Assembly: GCF_040215725.1 (NCBI RefSeq)
Contig: NZ_CP157967.1
Span: 558,001 to 622,000, forward strand
Length of the DNA stretch: 64,000 nucleotides
Direction of reading: 5' to 3'
Origin: Rhizobium sp. ZPR4
GTDB taxonomy: Bacteria; Pseudomonadota; Alphaproteobacteria; Rhizobiales; Rhizobiaceae
Shown: positions 45,289 through 54,039 of the stretch, piece after piece
Layout: each line of letters starts with the position of its first letter
How positions within the stretch are numbered: position 1 is the first letter of the stretch
Position numbers and translations under genes: made by a program
Notes under the pieces: generated by a model
Databases searched by the model: none
The model's input: only the letters and a program-made list of their open reading frames with translations
Told to the model about the DNA's origin: nothing

Positions 45289-47277
45289 ATGTTTTCGAAG
45301 ATACTGATCGCCAATCGCGGCGAAATCGCCTGCCGTGTCATCCACACTGCAAGGCGCCTGGGCATCCGCACGGTCGCCGTCTATTCCGACGCCGATCGAG
45401 ATGCCCTGCATGTGGCACTGGCCGACGAGGCCGTTCATATCGGCCCGGCGGCGGCGAGCGAAAGCTATCTTTCGAAGGAAAAGATCATTGCGGCGGCAAA
45501 GCGCACCCAAGCGGAAGCCATCCATCCGGGCTACGGCTTTCTCTCGGAAAACGCGGGCTTTGCCGAAGCCGTCGAGGCCGCTGGCCTCGTCTTCATCGGT
45601 CCGTCGCCGGCCTCGATCCGGGCGATGGGGCTGAAGGACGCCGCCAAGGCGCTGATGGAGCGGGCAGGGGTGCCGGTCGTGCCAGGCTATCACGGCGATG
45701 GGCAGGAACCCGGCTTTCTTGCCGAGCAGGCCGCTGGCATCGGCTTTCCCGTTCTCATCAAGGCGCGGGCAGGCGGCGGCGGCAAGGGCATGCGCCGCGT
45801 CGACCGGCCGGAGGAATTCGCTGCCTCGCTGGAAGCGGCAAAGCGCGAGGCGAAATCCGCCTTCGGCGATGATGCCGTGCTGATCGAGAAATATCTGATC
45901 AAACCGCGCCATATCGAGATTCAGGTCTTCGGCGATATCAATGGCAATGCCGTGCATCTCTTCGAGCGCGACTGCTCCCTGCAGCGCCGGCATCAGAAGG
46001 TGATCGAGGAGGCGCCTGCACCCGGTATGACAGAGGAAATGCGCAGCGCCATGGGCGAAGCGGCCGTTCGTGCCGCCCGCGCCATCGACTATCGCGGCGC
46101 CGGCACCGTCGAATTCATCGCCGATGTCTCCGACGGCCTATCGCCGGATCGCTTCTTCTTCATGGAGATGAACACCCGCCTGCAGGTCGAGCATCCCGTC
46201 ACCGAGGCGATCGCCGGCGTCGACCTTGTCGAGTGGCAATTGCGCGTCGCCAGCGGCGAGCCGCTGCCGAAATCCCAGGACGAACTCACCATAAGCGGCT
46301 GGGCCTTCGAAGCGCGCATCTACGCCGAAGACCCCTCGCGCGGCTTTCTGCCGGCAACCGGCACGATCTCGCGCTTACGCTTTCCCGAAGGCGATGTCCG
46401 CATCGATGCCGGCGTGCGTGAGGGCGATACCATCACCCCGCATTACGATCCATTGATCGCCAAGCTGACCGTGCATGCGCCGGATCGAGCCGCCGCCCTT
46501 GCCAAGCTCACGCGTGGTCTTGAGCAGACGCAGGTCGCCGGAACCACGACCAATCTCGATTTCCTCATTCGCCTCAGCCGCCAGCCGGATTTCGCCGCTG
46601 GCCACCCGGACACTGGATTGATCGACCGGGAAGTGGAGGCTCTGACCTCGGCGCGGCAGCCGGACGACGCGGCTCTTGCCATCGCCGCCATTGTCGAGGC
46701 GGGCGGATTTGTTCGAACAGCCGCCAATGATCCCTGGCTCTCGCTGGGTGCATGGCAGCTCTGGGGCAATGCAAGTCGTCCCGTCACGCTGCATTTTGCC
46801 GGCGGTCAGAGGAGCTGCCGGGTGAGCGCTGCGGGGCATTCGCTTTTCAGCGTCGCCTTTGATGATCACGCCATCCCGGTTCGGCTGCTTGCCGATGAGG
46901 GAGGTTCTCGACGCGTCGAAATCGACGGCCGGCAGTCCCACATCGATATCTTCGAGACATCGTCGGACGTGACGCTGTTCCTCGACGGGCAGACACATCA
47001 CTTCCACCGCCTCGATCCGCTCGACGGCGGTGAGGAGACGGCCAGCGGCGGCGACCGCGTGATTGCGCCGATGCCGGGCCTCGTCAAGATCGTGCGAGTG
47101 CGTGAGGGCGATACGGTGGCGAAGGGGCAGGCGCTGATCGTCATGGAGGCCATGAAGATGGAGCTGACCTTGACGGCCGCCCGCGACGGCATCGTCGAAA
47201 GCCTGCATGTCGGCGAGGGCGATCAGACCAGCGAAAGCGCCGTGCTTCTGTCGCTTCGCCCGGAGGATGCTGCATGA
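45289..47277 (+). CDS. mccA: Methylcrotonyl-CoA carboxylase alpha subunit (biotin carboxylase + BCCP)
   Basis: 662 residues. The N-terminal biotin-carboxylase domain (IANRGEIACRVI, then HPGYGFLSENAGFAEA, ARAGGGGKGMR, FFMEMNTRLQVEHPVTE) extends to about 450. A variable middle part follows and the BCCP domain ends the protein, with the biotinylated lysine, about Lys623, in VMEAMKMEL. It carboxylates biotin with ATP and bicarbonate. The length and the MccB partner distinguish it from propionyl-CoA or acetyl-CoA carboxylase subunits. Its stop overlaps the next gene by 4 bases. Confidence 0.93.
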   Translation: MFSKILIANRGEIACRVIHTARRLGIRTVAVYSDADRDALHVALADEAVHIGPAAASESYLSKEKIIAAAKRTQAEAIHPGYGFLSENAGFAEAVEAAGLVFIGPSPASIRAMGLKDAAKALMERAGVPVVPGYHGDGQEPGFLAEQAAGIGFPVLIKARAGGGGKGMRRVDRPEEFAASLEAAKREAKSAFGDDAVLIEKYLIKPRHIEIQVFGDINGNAVHLFERDCSLQRRHQKVIEEAPAPGMTEEMRSAMGEAAVRAARAIDYRGAGTVEFIADVSDGLSPDRFFFMEMNTRLQVEHPVTEAIAGVDLVEWQLRVASGEPLPKSQDELTISGWAFEARIYAEDPSRGFLPATGTISRLRFPEGDVRIDAGVREGDTITPHYDPLIAKLTVHAPDRAAALAKLTRGLEQTQVAGTTTNLDFLIRLSRQPDFAAGHPDTGLIDREVEALTSARQPDDAALAIAAIVEAGGFVRTAANDPWLSLGAWQLWGNASRPVTLHFAGGQRSCRVSAAGHSLFSVAFDDHAIPVRLLADEGGSRRVEIDGRQSHIDIFETSSDVTLFLDGQTHHFHRLDPLDGGEETASGGDRVIAPMPGLVKIVRVREGDTVAKGQALIVMEAMKMELTLTAARDGIVESLHVGEGDQTSESAVLLSLRPEDAA

Positions 47278-48143
47278 CCGACCAGCCTTCCAACCACGTC
47301 ACCATCGTCGAGATGGCGCCGCGCGACGGGCTGCAGAACGAGAAGCAGCAGGTCGATACCGCGCGCAAGATCGAGCTGGTCGACCTGCTCTCCGATTGCG
47401 GTTTCGAGCGTATCGAGGTTACCAGCTTCGTCAGTCCGAAATGGGTGCCGCAGCTTGGCGATGCCGCTGCCGTGATGGCCGGCATAGAGCGACGTCCCGG
47501 TGTCCGTTACGCGGCCCTCGCGCCCAACATGCAGGGCTTCGAAGCGGCGCTTGCAGCCGACGCCGATGAGGTGGCGATCTTCGCGTCGGCTTCCGAAACC
47601 TTTTCCATGCGCAACATCAATTGCTCGATCGCCGAGAGCATCGAACGCTTCCGACCGGTTGCCGCCGCCAGCCGGGATCGCGGCGTTCCATTGCGCGGCT
47701 ATGTCAGCTGCGTCGTCGAATGCCCCTACGAGGGTGCGGTGCCGCCGCAAAATGTCGTCAGCGTCGCCTGGCAATTGCGGGCGCTTGGTTGCTATGAGAT
47801 CAGCCTCGGCGACACGATCGGCAAAGGCACGCCTGAGGCCGTCGACCGGATGCTCGCCGCAGTTCTGGGCGAGCTGCCCGCGGCAGTCCTCGCCGGCCAT
47901 TTTCATGACACGTCCGGACGGGCGCTCGAGAATATCGGCGTCGCCCTGGAGCGCGGCCTGCGGGTGTTCGATGCCTCAGCCGGTGGCCTCGGCGGCTGCC
48001 CTTTCGCGCCCGGCGCCAAGGGCAATGTCGATACCGTTTCGGTTCACGATTATCTATCGGCGCGGGGTTTCGAGACGGGTCTCGGCAAGGACAAGCTTGC
48101 CCGCGCCGCCGCTTTTGCCCGCAACCTCAGGAGCGCCTCATGA
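47274..48143 (+). CDS. mvaB: Hydroxymethylglutaryl-CoA lyase
   Basis: 289 residues. It is a DRE-TIM-barrel lyase that cleaves HMG-CoA to acetoacetate and acetyl-CoA, the last step of leucine catabolism. The metal-binding start VEMAPRDGLQNEKQ, the ISLGDTIGKGTPE helix region and HFHDTSGRALENI are conserved. The C-terminal cysteine loop reads GGLGGCPFAPGAKGN. It overlaps both neighbours by 4 bases (ATGA), so translation is coupled to mccA and the hydratase. Confidence 0.93.
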   Translation: MTDQPSNHVTIVEMAPRDGLQNEKQQVDTARKIELVDLLSDCGFERIEVTSFVSPKWVPQLGDAAAVMAGIERRPGVRYAALAPNMQGFEAALAADADEVAIFASASETFSMRNINCSIAESIERFRPVAAASRDRGVPLRGYVSCVVECPYEGAVPPQNVVSVAWQLRALGCYEISLGDTIGKGTPEAVDRMLAAVLGELPAAVLAGHFHDTSGRALENIGVALERGLRVFDASAGGLGGCPFAPGAKGNVDTVSVHDYLSARGFETGLGKDKLARAAAFARNLRSAS

Positions 48144-48928
48144 TATCGCAAACGATCCGCATCGCCACCGACGCGCGCGGTGTTGCCCATCTGACGCTGG
48201 CACGCCCGGAAAAGCACAATGCTCTGTCGGCGGAGATGATCGATGACTTGACGGCGGCGGCGGACGATCTTGCCCACGACAAATCAGTCCGGGTCGTCGT
48301 GCTGACCGGCGAAGGCGCCAGCTTCTGTGCCGGCGGCGATCTCGGCTGGATGCGTGCCCAGTTCGACGCCACGCGGGACGGGCGCATGGCCGAGGCGCGA
48401 CGGCTTGCCATGCTGTTCAAGGTGCTGAACGAGTTGCCGAAGCCTCTGATCGCCCGCGTCCAGGGTAACGCTTTCGGCGGGGGTATCGGCATCCTGAGCG
48501 TTTGCGACATGGTAATCTCGGCATCGACAGCCCGTTTCGGCTTGACGGAAGTGCGCCTCGGCATCATCCCGGCCACCATCAGCCCCTATGTCGTCGCCCG
48601 CATCGGCGAAGCGAATGCGCGTCCGCTCTTTCTCTCCGGCAAGATCATTGACGCCTGGCAGGCGCACGCGGCGGGCCTCCTGTCGCGGGTCGTTGCGGAG
48701 GAGGCACTGGATGAGGCCGTGGAGGCCGAAGTCCGTCATTTTCTGGCGGCGTCTCCACAGGCGGCCGCTCGTGCCAAGGCCCTGGCGCGCTCTGTCGGCA
48801 GACCCATTACCGATGATATGATCGATCATGTCGTCGAGCAGCTGGCGGATGCCTGGGAGACTGAAGAGGCGAAGGAGGGCATTACCGCCTTCTTCGAAAA
48901 GCGGCAGCCGAGCTGGCGAACGGCTTAA
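48140..48928 (+). CDS. liuC: Enoyl-CoA hydratase family, probable methylglutaconyl-CoA hydratase
   Basis: 262 residues of the crotonase fold. LARPEKHNALSAEMIDDL, GEGASFCAGGDLGWMR and GNAFGGGIGILSVCDMVISASTARFGLTEVRLGIIPATISPYV are the oxyanion and active-site stretches. In this operon it should hydrate 3-methylglutaconyl-CoA to HMG-CoA. The crotonase fold alone does not fix the substrate; the call rests on gene order. It is the last gene of the leucine cluster and its end overlaps the convergent gene by 4 bases. Confidence 0.85.
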   Translation: MISQTIRIATDARGVAHLTLARPEKHNALSAEMIDDLTAAADDLAHDKSVRVVVLTGEGASFCAGGDLGWMRAQFDATRDGRMAEARRLAMLFKVLNELPKPLIARVQGNAFGGGIGILSVCDMVISASTARFGLTEVRLGIIPATISPYVVARIGEANARPLFLSGKIIDAWQAHAAGLLSRVVAEEALDEAVEAEVRHFLAASPQAAARAKALARSVGRPITDDMIDHVVEQLADAWETEEAKEGITAFFEKRQPSWRTA

Positions 48929-50295
48929 ACGAGTCTGTTGTTTTCAATGGTCAACTGCGGGAACTGCGTACTTCCCTTGATGAGATCGCCGGATGCCGGC
49001 TTGTCCCAGCGAAAGCCCATGATTGCTGCCTGCTCCATCTCCTGAAAGAGATTGCCTGTAATCACTGCCGAGCCGGCGCCGTCGGCGACCGAGATGACGC
49101 AACCGATGCCGGCCTGCCTGACGATATTGCCTGTTGCGACGACATTGCGGAGATATTGCCCCCAGCCGAGCCGCATGCCCCAGAGCGGCGCATTCTCGAT
49201 GATATTATCGGCAACAAGCGTATCGGCTTCGGCAGAGATGCCGATGCCAAAGCCGCCATCCTGCGCGTAAGGGGCAGTGAGCGACAGGTTGCGGATGACA
49301 TTGCCCGTCACCGAAGCGAGCCTGCCTCCCTTGTCAAAATTCGTGACCGAGATGCCGTTCGCTGCGCCATCGACCAGATTGTTATTGATCGTGGCGCCGA
49401 CGAATTCGAATTCGCAGTAGATGGCGGTTTCGCCCGAGCGCAGGCACTGATTGTTGGAGATCTGCACATTCGAAGCCGAGTTGGCGCGAATGGCGGTGAA
49501 GGCGCAATCGGTGATCTGGTTGCCCGAAACCGTGACGCCATCGGCTCGGAAGACATTGATGCCGTTGCCGTTCTGGCCGGTGCCGCCGCCATTGGCGCGG
49601 ATGCGGGCAATGCGGTTGTTGGTGACGCTGCTGCCATCCTCCGCCTTGTCCCAGCGATGGATCAGGATGCCGCCATTGCCACAATCCTCGACGCGATTGC
49701 CTGTCACCGTCAATCCGGTTGACTGGACGGAATAGATGCCGGCCTCGGCAGCGCCGGAAATGCGGCTGCGTTCGATCCGGCCGCCACAGCGCTCCAGCTG
49801 CAGCCCGTGCTTGCGGCTGCCGGTAACTTCGCAATTGTCGATGAGCACTTCGTCGACGCCGCTAAATTGCAGGAGGCCGCCGGCATAATCGGCAAGCCAG
49901 CGATTGCCGCCATCAAGGACGAGGCCGGAAAGCTCGATACGCCGGGCCTTGTCGGCATTCATCAGATGGCCGTCGCCGCTATAGACGAGCCGCGAGGCAC
50001 CGGGAACGCCGGTGATGCGGGTATTGTCGGGAAGTGTCAGGTTGGAGATGTTGTATGTGCCCGGCGGCAGGAACAGCGGCATGTTGGTGCGCGCCGCATT
50101 GTCGATCATCGCCTGCAGCTTGCCGCTCTTGAAATCGCTCGCTCCCGGCGTGGTTTTCAGTGTGATGGCATCGATCGGCCCCCGCAGCTCGGCGCCGGTC
50201 ATCTTGGCAAGCGGCGCGGCGAAAACGCGGGGCGCAAGCAGGCCGGCCGCCGCCGAGGCAGCGAGGGAAACGATGAAGGCGCGGCGTTGGATCAT
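48925..50295 (-). CDS. Tat-exported parallel beta-helix protein (TIGR03808-like)
   Basis: 456 residues from the ATG preceded by GGAG. The start MIQRRAFIVSLAASAAAGLLAPRVFAA is a twin-arginine signal. The rest is made of repeated short turns rich in N, G and V (TGNRVEDCGNGGILI, VSGNQITDC, ISNNQCLRSG, TGNLFQEM), the pattern of right-handed parallel beta-helices of the pectate-lyase/carbohydrate-binding group. TIGR03808 covers such twin-arginine-translocated repeat proteins of rhizobia with unknown function. Folding before export would fit the cofactor-free rigid helix. It is convergent with the leucine operon. Confidence 0.8.
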   Translation of the reverse strand: MIQRRAFIVSLAASAAAGLLAPRVFAAPLAKMTGAELRGPIDAITLKTTPGASDFKSGKLQAMIDNAARTNMPLFLPPGTYNISNLTLPDNTRITGVPGASRLVYSGDGHLMNADKARRIELSGLVLDGGNRWLADYAGGLLQFSGVDEVLIDNCEVTGSRKHGLQLERCGGRIERSRISGAAEAGIYSVQSTGLTVTGNRVEDCGNGGILIHRWDKAEDGSSVTNNRIARIRANGGGTGQNGNGINVFRADGVTVSGNQITDCAFTAIRANSASNVQISNNQCLRSGETAIYCEFEFVGATINNNLVDGAANGISVTNFDKGGRLASVTGNVIRNLSLTAPYAQDGGFGIGISAEADTLVADNIIENAPLWGMRLGWGQYLRNVVATGNIVRQAGIGCVISVADGAGSAVITGNLFQEMEQAAIMGFRWDKPASGDLIKGSTQFPQLTIENNRLV

Positions 50296-50502
50296 GGCGA
50301 ACTCCGTAGATGACGCCGACGAAGCAGAAATCATGCCAAGACTATCTGTTTCATTTTGATACAGGAGTAGGTCTCTAACGGCGTTCGGACTGCGGAACGC
50401 TCAGACATCCTCCCATTTCATTTACCAGTTCGGCGCAGACGGAACTTCGCCAGCGGTCGATCGGCACTAGGGGCGACTCGGCGCACATGATACCCCTGCC
50501 GC

Positions 50503-51273
50503 ATGCGGATAGCGGCCTTTCAACGTCTGGCACTTTTCGATGCCGTCGAGCAGACGGCCAAGGTTTTGGCGCGCGATTTGGCCTGGGCGGAGGCTGAAGG
50601 AATCGATCTCGCCCTCTTTCCCGAATGCTACCTGCAGGGGCACAGCTACGATAAGGCCATCGCCAAACGCCGCGCTATGTCTTTGGACGATCCGCATCTG
50701 AACGCTCTCATTGGCCGCTTTGCTGCCGGGAAAACGACCGCGATCGTCGGCCTTTTCGAGCGCAGGAGCGATGGGGTCTACAACAGCGCCATCGTCGCCA
50801 AGTCCGGCCGGATCAACGGGGTCTATGCCAAGGCACATCCGCTCGAGAAGGGCTGCATGCCCGGCAGGGATTTTCCCGTCTGGGAGGAGAGCCATTGGCG
50901 CTTCGGCATCAATATCTGCGCCGATCTCAGATATCCCTATACCGCACACCGTCTGGCCCGAAAGGGAGCAGGCCTCATCTGCAATCCCATCAATCTGATG
51001 CTCCGGCCTCACAAGGCGGAAAGGTGGCACAGGCCTGGCATTTCGGGCCTGCAGATATGCGCCCGGCATACGGGATGCTGGGTCATGGCATCGGATGTGG
51101 TTGGCAGCAACGAGGACGGCTGGGTAAGCTATGGCAGCAGCGCCATCGTCGATCCGAATGGCGTCGTCGTCGCCAAGGCCAAGCCCTATTGCGAGGATGT
51201 TCTCCTTTTTGATCTCCCCGATCGGCAACCCGAGCGCGGTTTCAATCGAAAGACTACTGTTATCGCTACCTAA
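50503..51273 (+). CDS. Carbon-nitrogen hydrolase (nitrilase superfamily)
   Basis: 256 residues with the complete Glu-Lys-Cys triad: Glu41 (LFPECYLQG), Lys110 (VYAKAHPL) and Cys139 (NICADLRYP). It is an amidase-like enzyme of the type found as aliphatic amidases or omega-amidases. The start has no strong ribosome site. No neighbour gives the substrate: a Tat-exported protein lies upstream on the other strand and the DNA exonuclease/ligase pair begins 29 bases downstream. The 207-base region upstream shows nothing clear. Confidence 0.82.
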   Translation: MRIAAFQRLALFDAVEQTAKVLARDLAWAEAEGIDLALFPECYLQGHSYDKAIAKRRAMSLDDPHLNALIGRFAAGKTTAIVGLFERRSDGVYNSAIVAKSGRINGVYAKAHPLEKGCMPGRDFPVWEESHWRFGINICADLRYPYTAHRLARKGAGLICNPINLMLRPHKAERWHRPGISGLQICARHTGCWVMASDVVGSNEDGWVSYGSSAIVDPNGVVVAKAKPYCEDVLLFDLPDRQPERGFNRKTTVIAT

Positions 51274-51302
51274 TCGAGCAAATCGCGCTATCCTCTTCAC
51301 TC

Positions 51303-52313
51303 ATGAGACCGGAACAACTGCTTTATCCCGCGCCCGAAGGATTGTTCTGCCCGATCGGCGGCTTTTACATCGACCCCGTGCAGCCGGTCGAGCGCGCGCT
51401 CGTCACGCATGGCCATTCCGATCATGCCCGCTCCGGCCACGCGCATGTGCTCGCTACACGCCAGACGCTCGATATCATGCGCATCCGCTACGGCGATGGC
51501 TTTGCCGGATCGGAGCAGGCGGTCGCCTTCGGCGAGGAGGTGACGATCAATGGCGTGAAGGTGCAGTTCTATCCGGCCGGCCATGTGCTCGGCTCGGCGC
51601 AGATCGCCGTGGAGACGGATGGGCTGCGTATCGTCGTCTCCGGTGACTACAAACGCCGGCCGGACCCGACCTGTGAAGCCTATGTGCCAGTTCCCTGCGA
51701 CGTGTTCATCACCGAGGCTACCTTCGGTCTGCCGGTCTTTCATCATCCCGATCCCATGGCCGAGACGTGCAAGCTGCTGGCCTCGCTTCGCCAGTTTCCG
51801 GAACGGACACATCTGGTTGGCGCCTATGCGCTCGGCAAGGCGCAGCGCGTCATTCGCCTGCTGCGCGATGCCGGCTATGACAAGCCGATCTATATCCATG
51901 GCGCTCTGGAAACGCTCTGCGACTATTATGTCAGCCAGGGCATCGCGCTTGGCGAACTCAGGCCGGCTACCATCGAAAGCCGTGATCAGTCGATCTTTCA
52001 TGGCGCCGTCGTCGTCGGCCCGCCCTCGGCATTCCAGGATCGCTGGGCGAGGCGGTTCCATGATCCGCTGCCGGCTTTCGCCTCCGGCTGGATGATGGTG
52101 CGCCAGCGCGCCAAGCAGCTCGGCGTCGAGCTGCCGCTGGTCATATCGGACCATTGCGACTGGCCGGAGCTGACCGAGACGATCTCCGATCTGAAACCGA
52201 GCGAAGTCTGGGTTACCCACGGACGCGAAGAGGCCCTGGTGCGCTGGTGCGAGCTGCAGGGCATCGCGGCCAAGCCGCTGCATCTCATCGGCTATGAAGA
52301 CGAGGGCGATTGA
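51303..52313 (+). CDS. Ligase-associated DNA exonuclease (metallo-beta-lactamase fold)
   Basis: 336 residues. The metal-binding start THGHSDHARSGH (residues 35-46) is the HxHxDH motif, with FYPAGHVLGSAQI and VVSGDYKRRPDPTCE further on, typical of the SNM1/CPSF-like nuclease family. Members sit beside ATP-dependent DNA ligase in many proteobacteria and are thought to process DNA ends in repair. The stop overlaps the ligase ATG by one base (TGATG). The usual additional partners, an Lhr-type helicase and a PdeM-type phosphoesterase, are not in the window. Confidence 0.9.
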   Translation: MRPEQLLYPAPEGLFCPIGGFYIDPVQPVERALVTHGHSDHARSGHAHVLATRQTLDIMRIRYGDGFAGSEQAVAFGEEVTINGVKVQFYPAGHVLGSAQIAVETDGLRIVVSGDYKRRPDPTCEAYVPVPCDVFITEATFGLPVFHHPDPMAETCKLLASLRQFPERTHLVGAYALGKAQRVIRLLRDAGYDKPIYIHGALETLCDYYVSQGIALGELRPATIESRDQSIFHGAVVVGPPSAFQDRWARRFHDPLPAFASGWMMVRQRAKQLGVELPLVISDHCDWPELTETISDLKPSEVWVTHGREEALVRWCELQGIAAKPLHLIGYEDEGD

Positions 52314-53950
52314 TGAAAGCCTTTGCCGACCTTCTCGACCGTCTGGTGCTGACACCGAGCCGCAACGGCAAGCTGAAGCTGCTGACCGACTATTTTCGCG
52401 ACACGCCCGATCCCGACCGCGGCTATGGCCTGGCCGCCATCGCAGGCACGCTTGAAGTGCGCAACGTCAAGCCCGCCATGCTGCGTGAGCTCGTGCTCGA
52501 GCGCATGGACGAGGTGCTGTTCCGCTATTCCTATGATTATGTCGGCGATCTCGCCGAGACGATCTCGCTGGTCTGGGACAAGGAAAGCGACATTGAACGC
52601 CCTGCCGGCGAACAGCCCAGGCTCGGCGACGTCGTGCGCCGCATGAATGCGCTGGGGCGGACCGAAGTGCGCAGCTTCGTCCGGGATCTGCTCGATAGGT
52701 TGGATACATCAGGCCGTTTCGCCTTCCTGAAGCTTGCAACCGGCGCCATGCGCATCGGTGTCTCGGCGCGGCTTGCCAAGCAAGCTTTAGCGGAGCTGAG
52801 CGGCAAGGATGTGACCGAAATCGAAACGCTGTGGCATGGCCTGCAACCGCCCTATGAGAGCCTGTTCCGCTGGCTGGAAGGCGAGGCCGAACGGCCGATA
52901 TTGGCGACGCCGGCGATCTTCCATTCCGTCATGCTCGCCAATCCCGTCGAACCCGGTGATCTCGACGGGCTCGACCCGAAAGACTTCGCCGCCGAATGGA
53001 AATGGGACGGCATTCGCGTCCAGCTTTCGCGCTCCGGGGAAACGAGCAAGCTCTATTCGCGCTCGGGCGATGACATATCCGGTGCCTTTCCCGATATCGT
53101 GGAGGCGATGAGTTTCGAAGGCGTCATGGATGGCGAGCTGCTGGTTGGCGGCACCGTTCGTTCCAACAGCCCGACGCGCAGCTTTTCCGATCTGCAGCAG
53201 CGCCTCAACCGCAAGACCGTGACTTCGAAGATGCTGGAGGAGTTTCCGGCCTTCATCCGCGCCTACGACCTTCTGTTCGATGGTGCGGAGGACGTGCGTG
53301 CCCGTGGCTTCCTCGATCGGCGCGAGCGGTTGACCGAGATTGTCGAGGCAGCACCGCACGACCGTTTCGATCTGTCGCCACTCGTCGATTTCACCTCCTG
53401 GGAGGAGCTTGACCGGCTGCGCTCCTCGCCGCCCGATCCGGTGATCGAAGGGGTGATGATCAAGCGCCGCGACAGTTCCTATCTCGCCGGCCGCGCCAAG
53501 GGACCCTGGTTCAAGTGGAAGCGCGATCCTTATAATGTCGATGCGGTGCTGATGTATGCGCAGCGCGGCCACGGCAAGCGATCCAGCTACTATTCCGATT
53601 TCACCTTCGGCGTCTGGGCGATGACGCCGGAAGGCGAGCAGCTCGTGCCCGTCGGCAAGGCCTATTTCGGTTTCACGGATGCGGAGCTGGAAGTGCTCGA
53701 CAAATTCGTGCGCAACAACACCGTCGATCGTTTCGGCCCCGTACGGGCCGTGCGTGCCGACCGCGATTTCGGCTTCGTGCTCGAGGTGGCCTTCGAGGGC
53801 ATCAACCGCTCCACCCGCCATAAATCCGGCGTTGCCATGCGTTTTCCGCGCATCGCTCGGCTGCGGCCAGACAAGCCTCCCTACGAAGCCGACAGGCTGG
53901 AAACTTTGATCGCGATGATTGACGCCAAGGCTCCCGTTGTCGATGAATAG
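52313..53950 (+). CDS. ATP-dependent DNA ligase (cluster-associated type)
   Basis: 545 residues from the ATG at 52313. The adenylated lysine is Lys230 in EWKWDGIRVQ, followed by YSRSGDDIS, MDGELLVGG and WFKWKRD of the nucleotidyltransferase domain, then the OB domain. A long N-terminal DNA-binding domain precedes it. It is the long (LigB-like) type rather than LigD, with no polymerase or nuclease fusion. It forms a coupled pair with the exonuclease just upstream, pointing to a joint repair role. The essential replicative ligase would be the NAD-dependent LigA elsewhere. Confidence 0.92.
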   Translation: MKAFADLLDRLVLTPSRNGKLKLLTDYFRDTPDPDRGYGLAAIAGTLEVRNVKPAMLRELVLERMDEVLFRYSYDYVGDLAETISLVWDKESDIERPAGEQPRLGDVVRRMNALGRTEVRSFVRDLLDRLDTSGRFAFLKLATGAMRIGVSARLAKQALAELSGKDVTEIETLWHGLQPPYESLFRWLEGEAERPILATPAIFHSVMLANPVEPGDLDGLDPKDFAAEWKWDGIRVQLSRSGETSKLYSRSGDDISGAFPDIVEAMSFEGVMDGELLVGGTVRSNSPTRSFSDLQQRLNRKTVTSKMLEEFPAFIRAYDLLFDGAEDVRARGFLDRRERLTEIVEAAPHDRFDLSPLVDFTSWEELDRLRSSPPDPVIEGVMIKRRDSSYLAGRAKGPWFKWKRDPYNVDAVLMYAQRGHGKRSSYYSDFTFGVWAMTPEGEQLVPVGKAYFGFTDAELEVLDKFVRNNTVDRFGPVRAVRADRDFGFVLEVAFEGINRSTRHKSGVAMRFPRIARLRPDKPPYEADRLETLIAMIDAKAPVVDE

Positions 53951-54039
53951 GGCAGGGCGATTCCTCACCACAAAGTGAGTTGGCCTTGCCTTTCAACCCG
54001 TGCAGATTTGAGCTGCGCCGGGATATTTGGACAGAGCCT

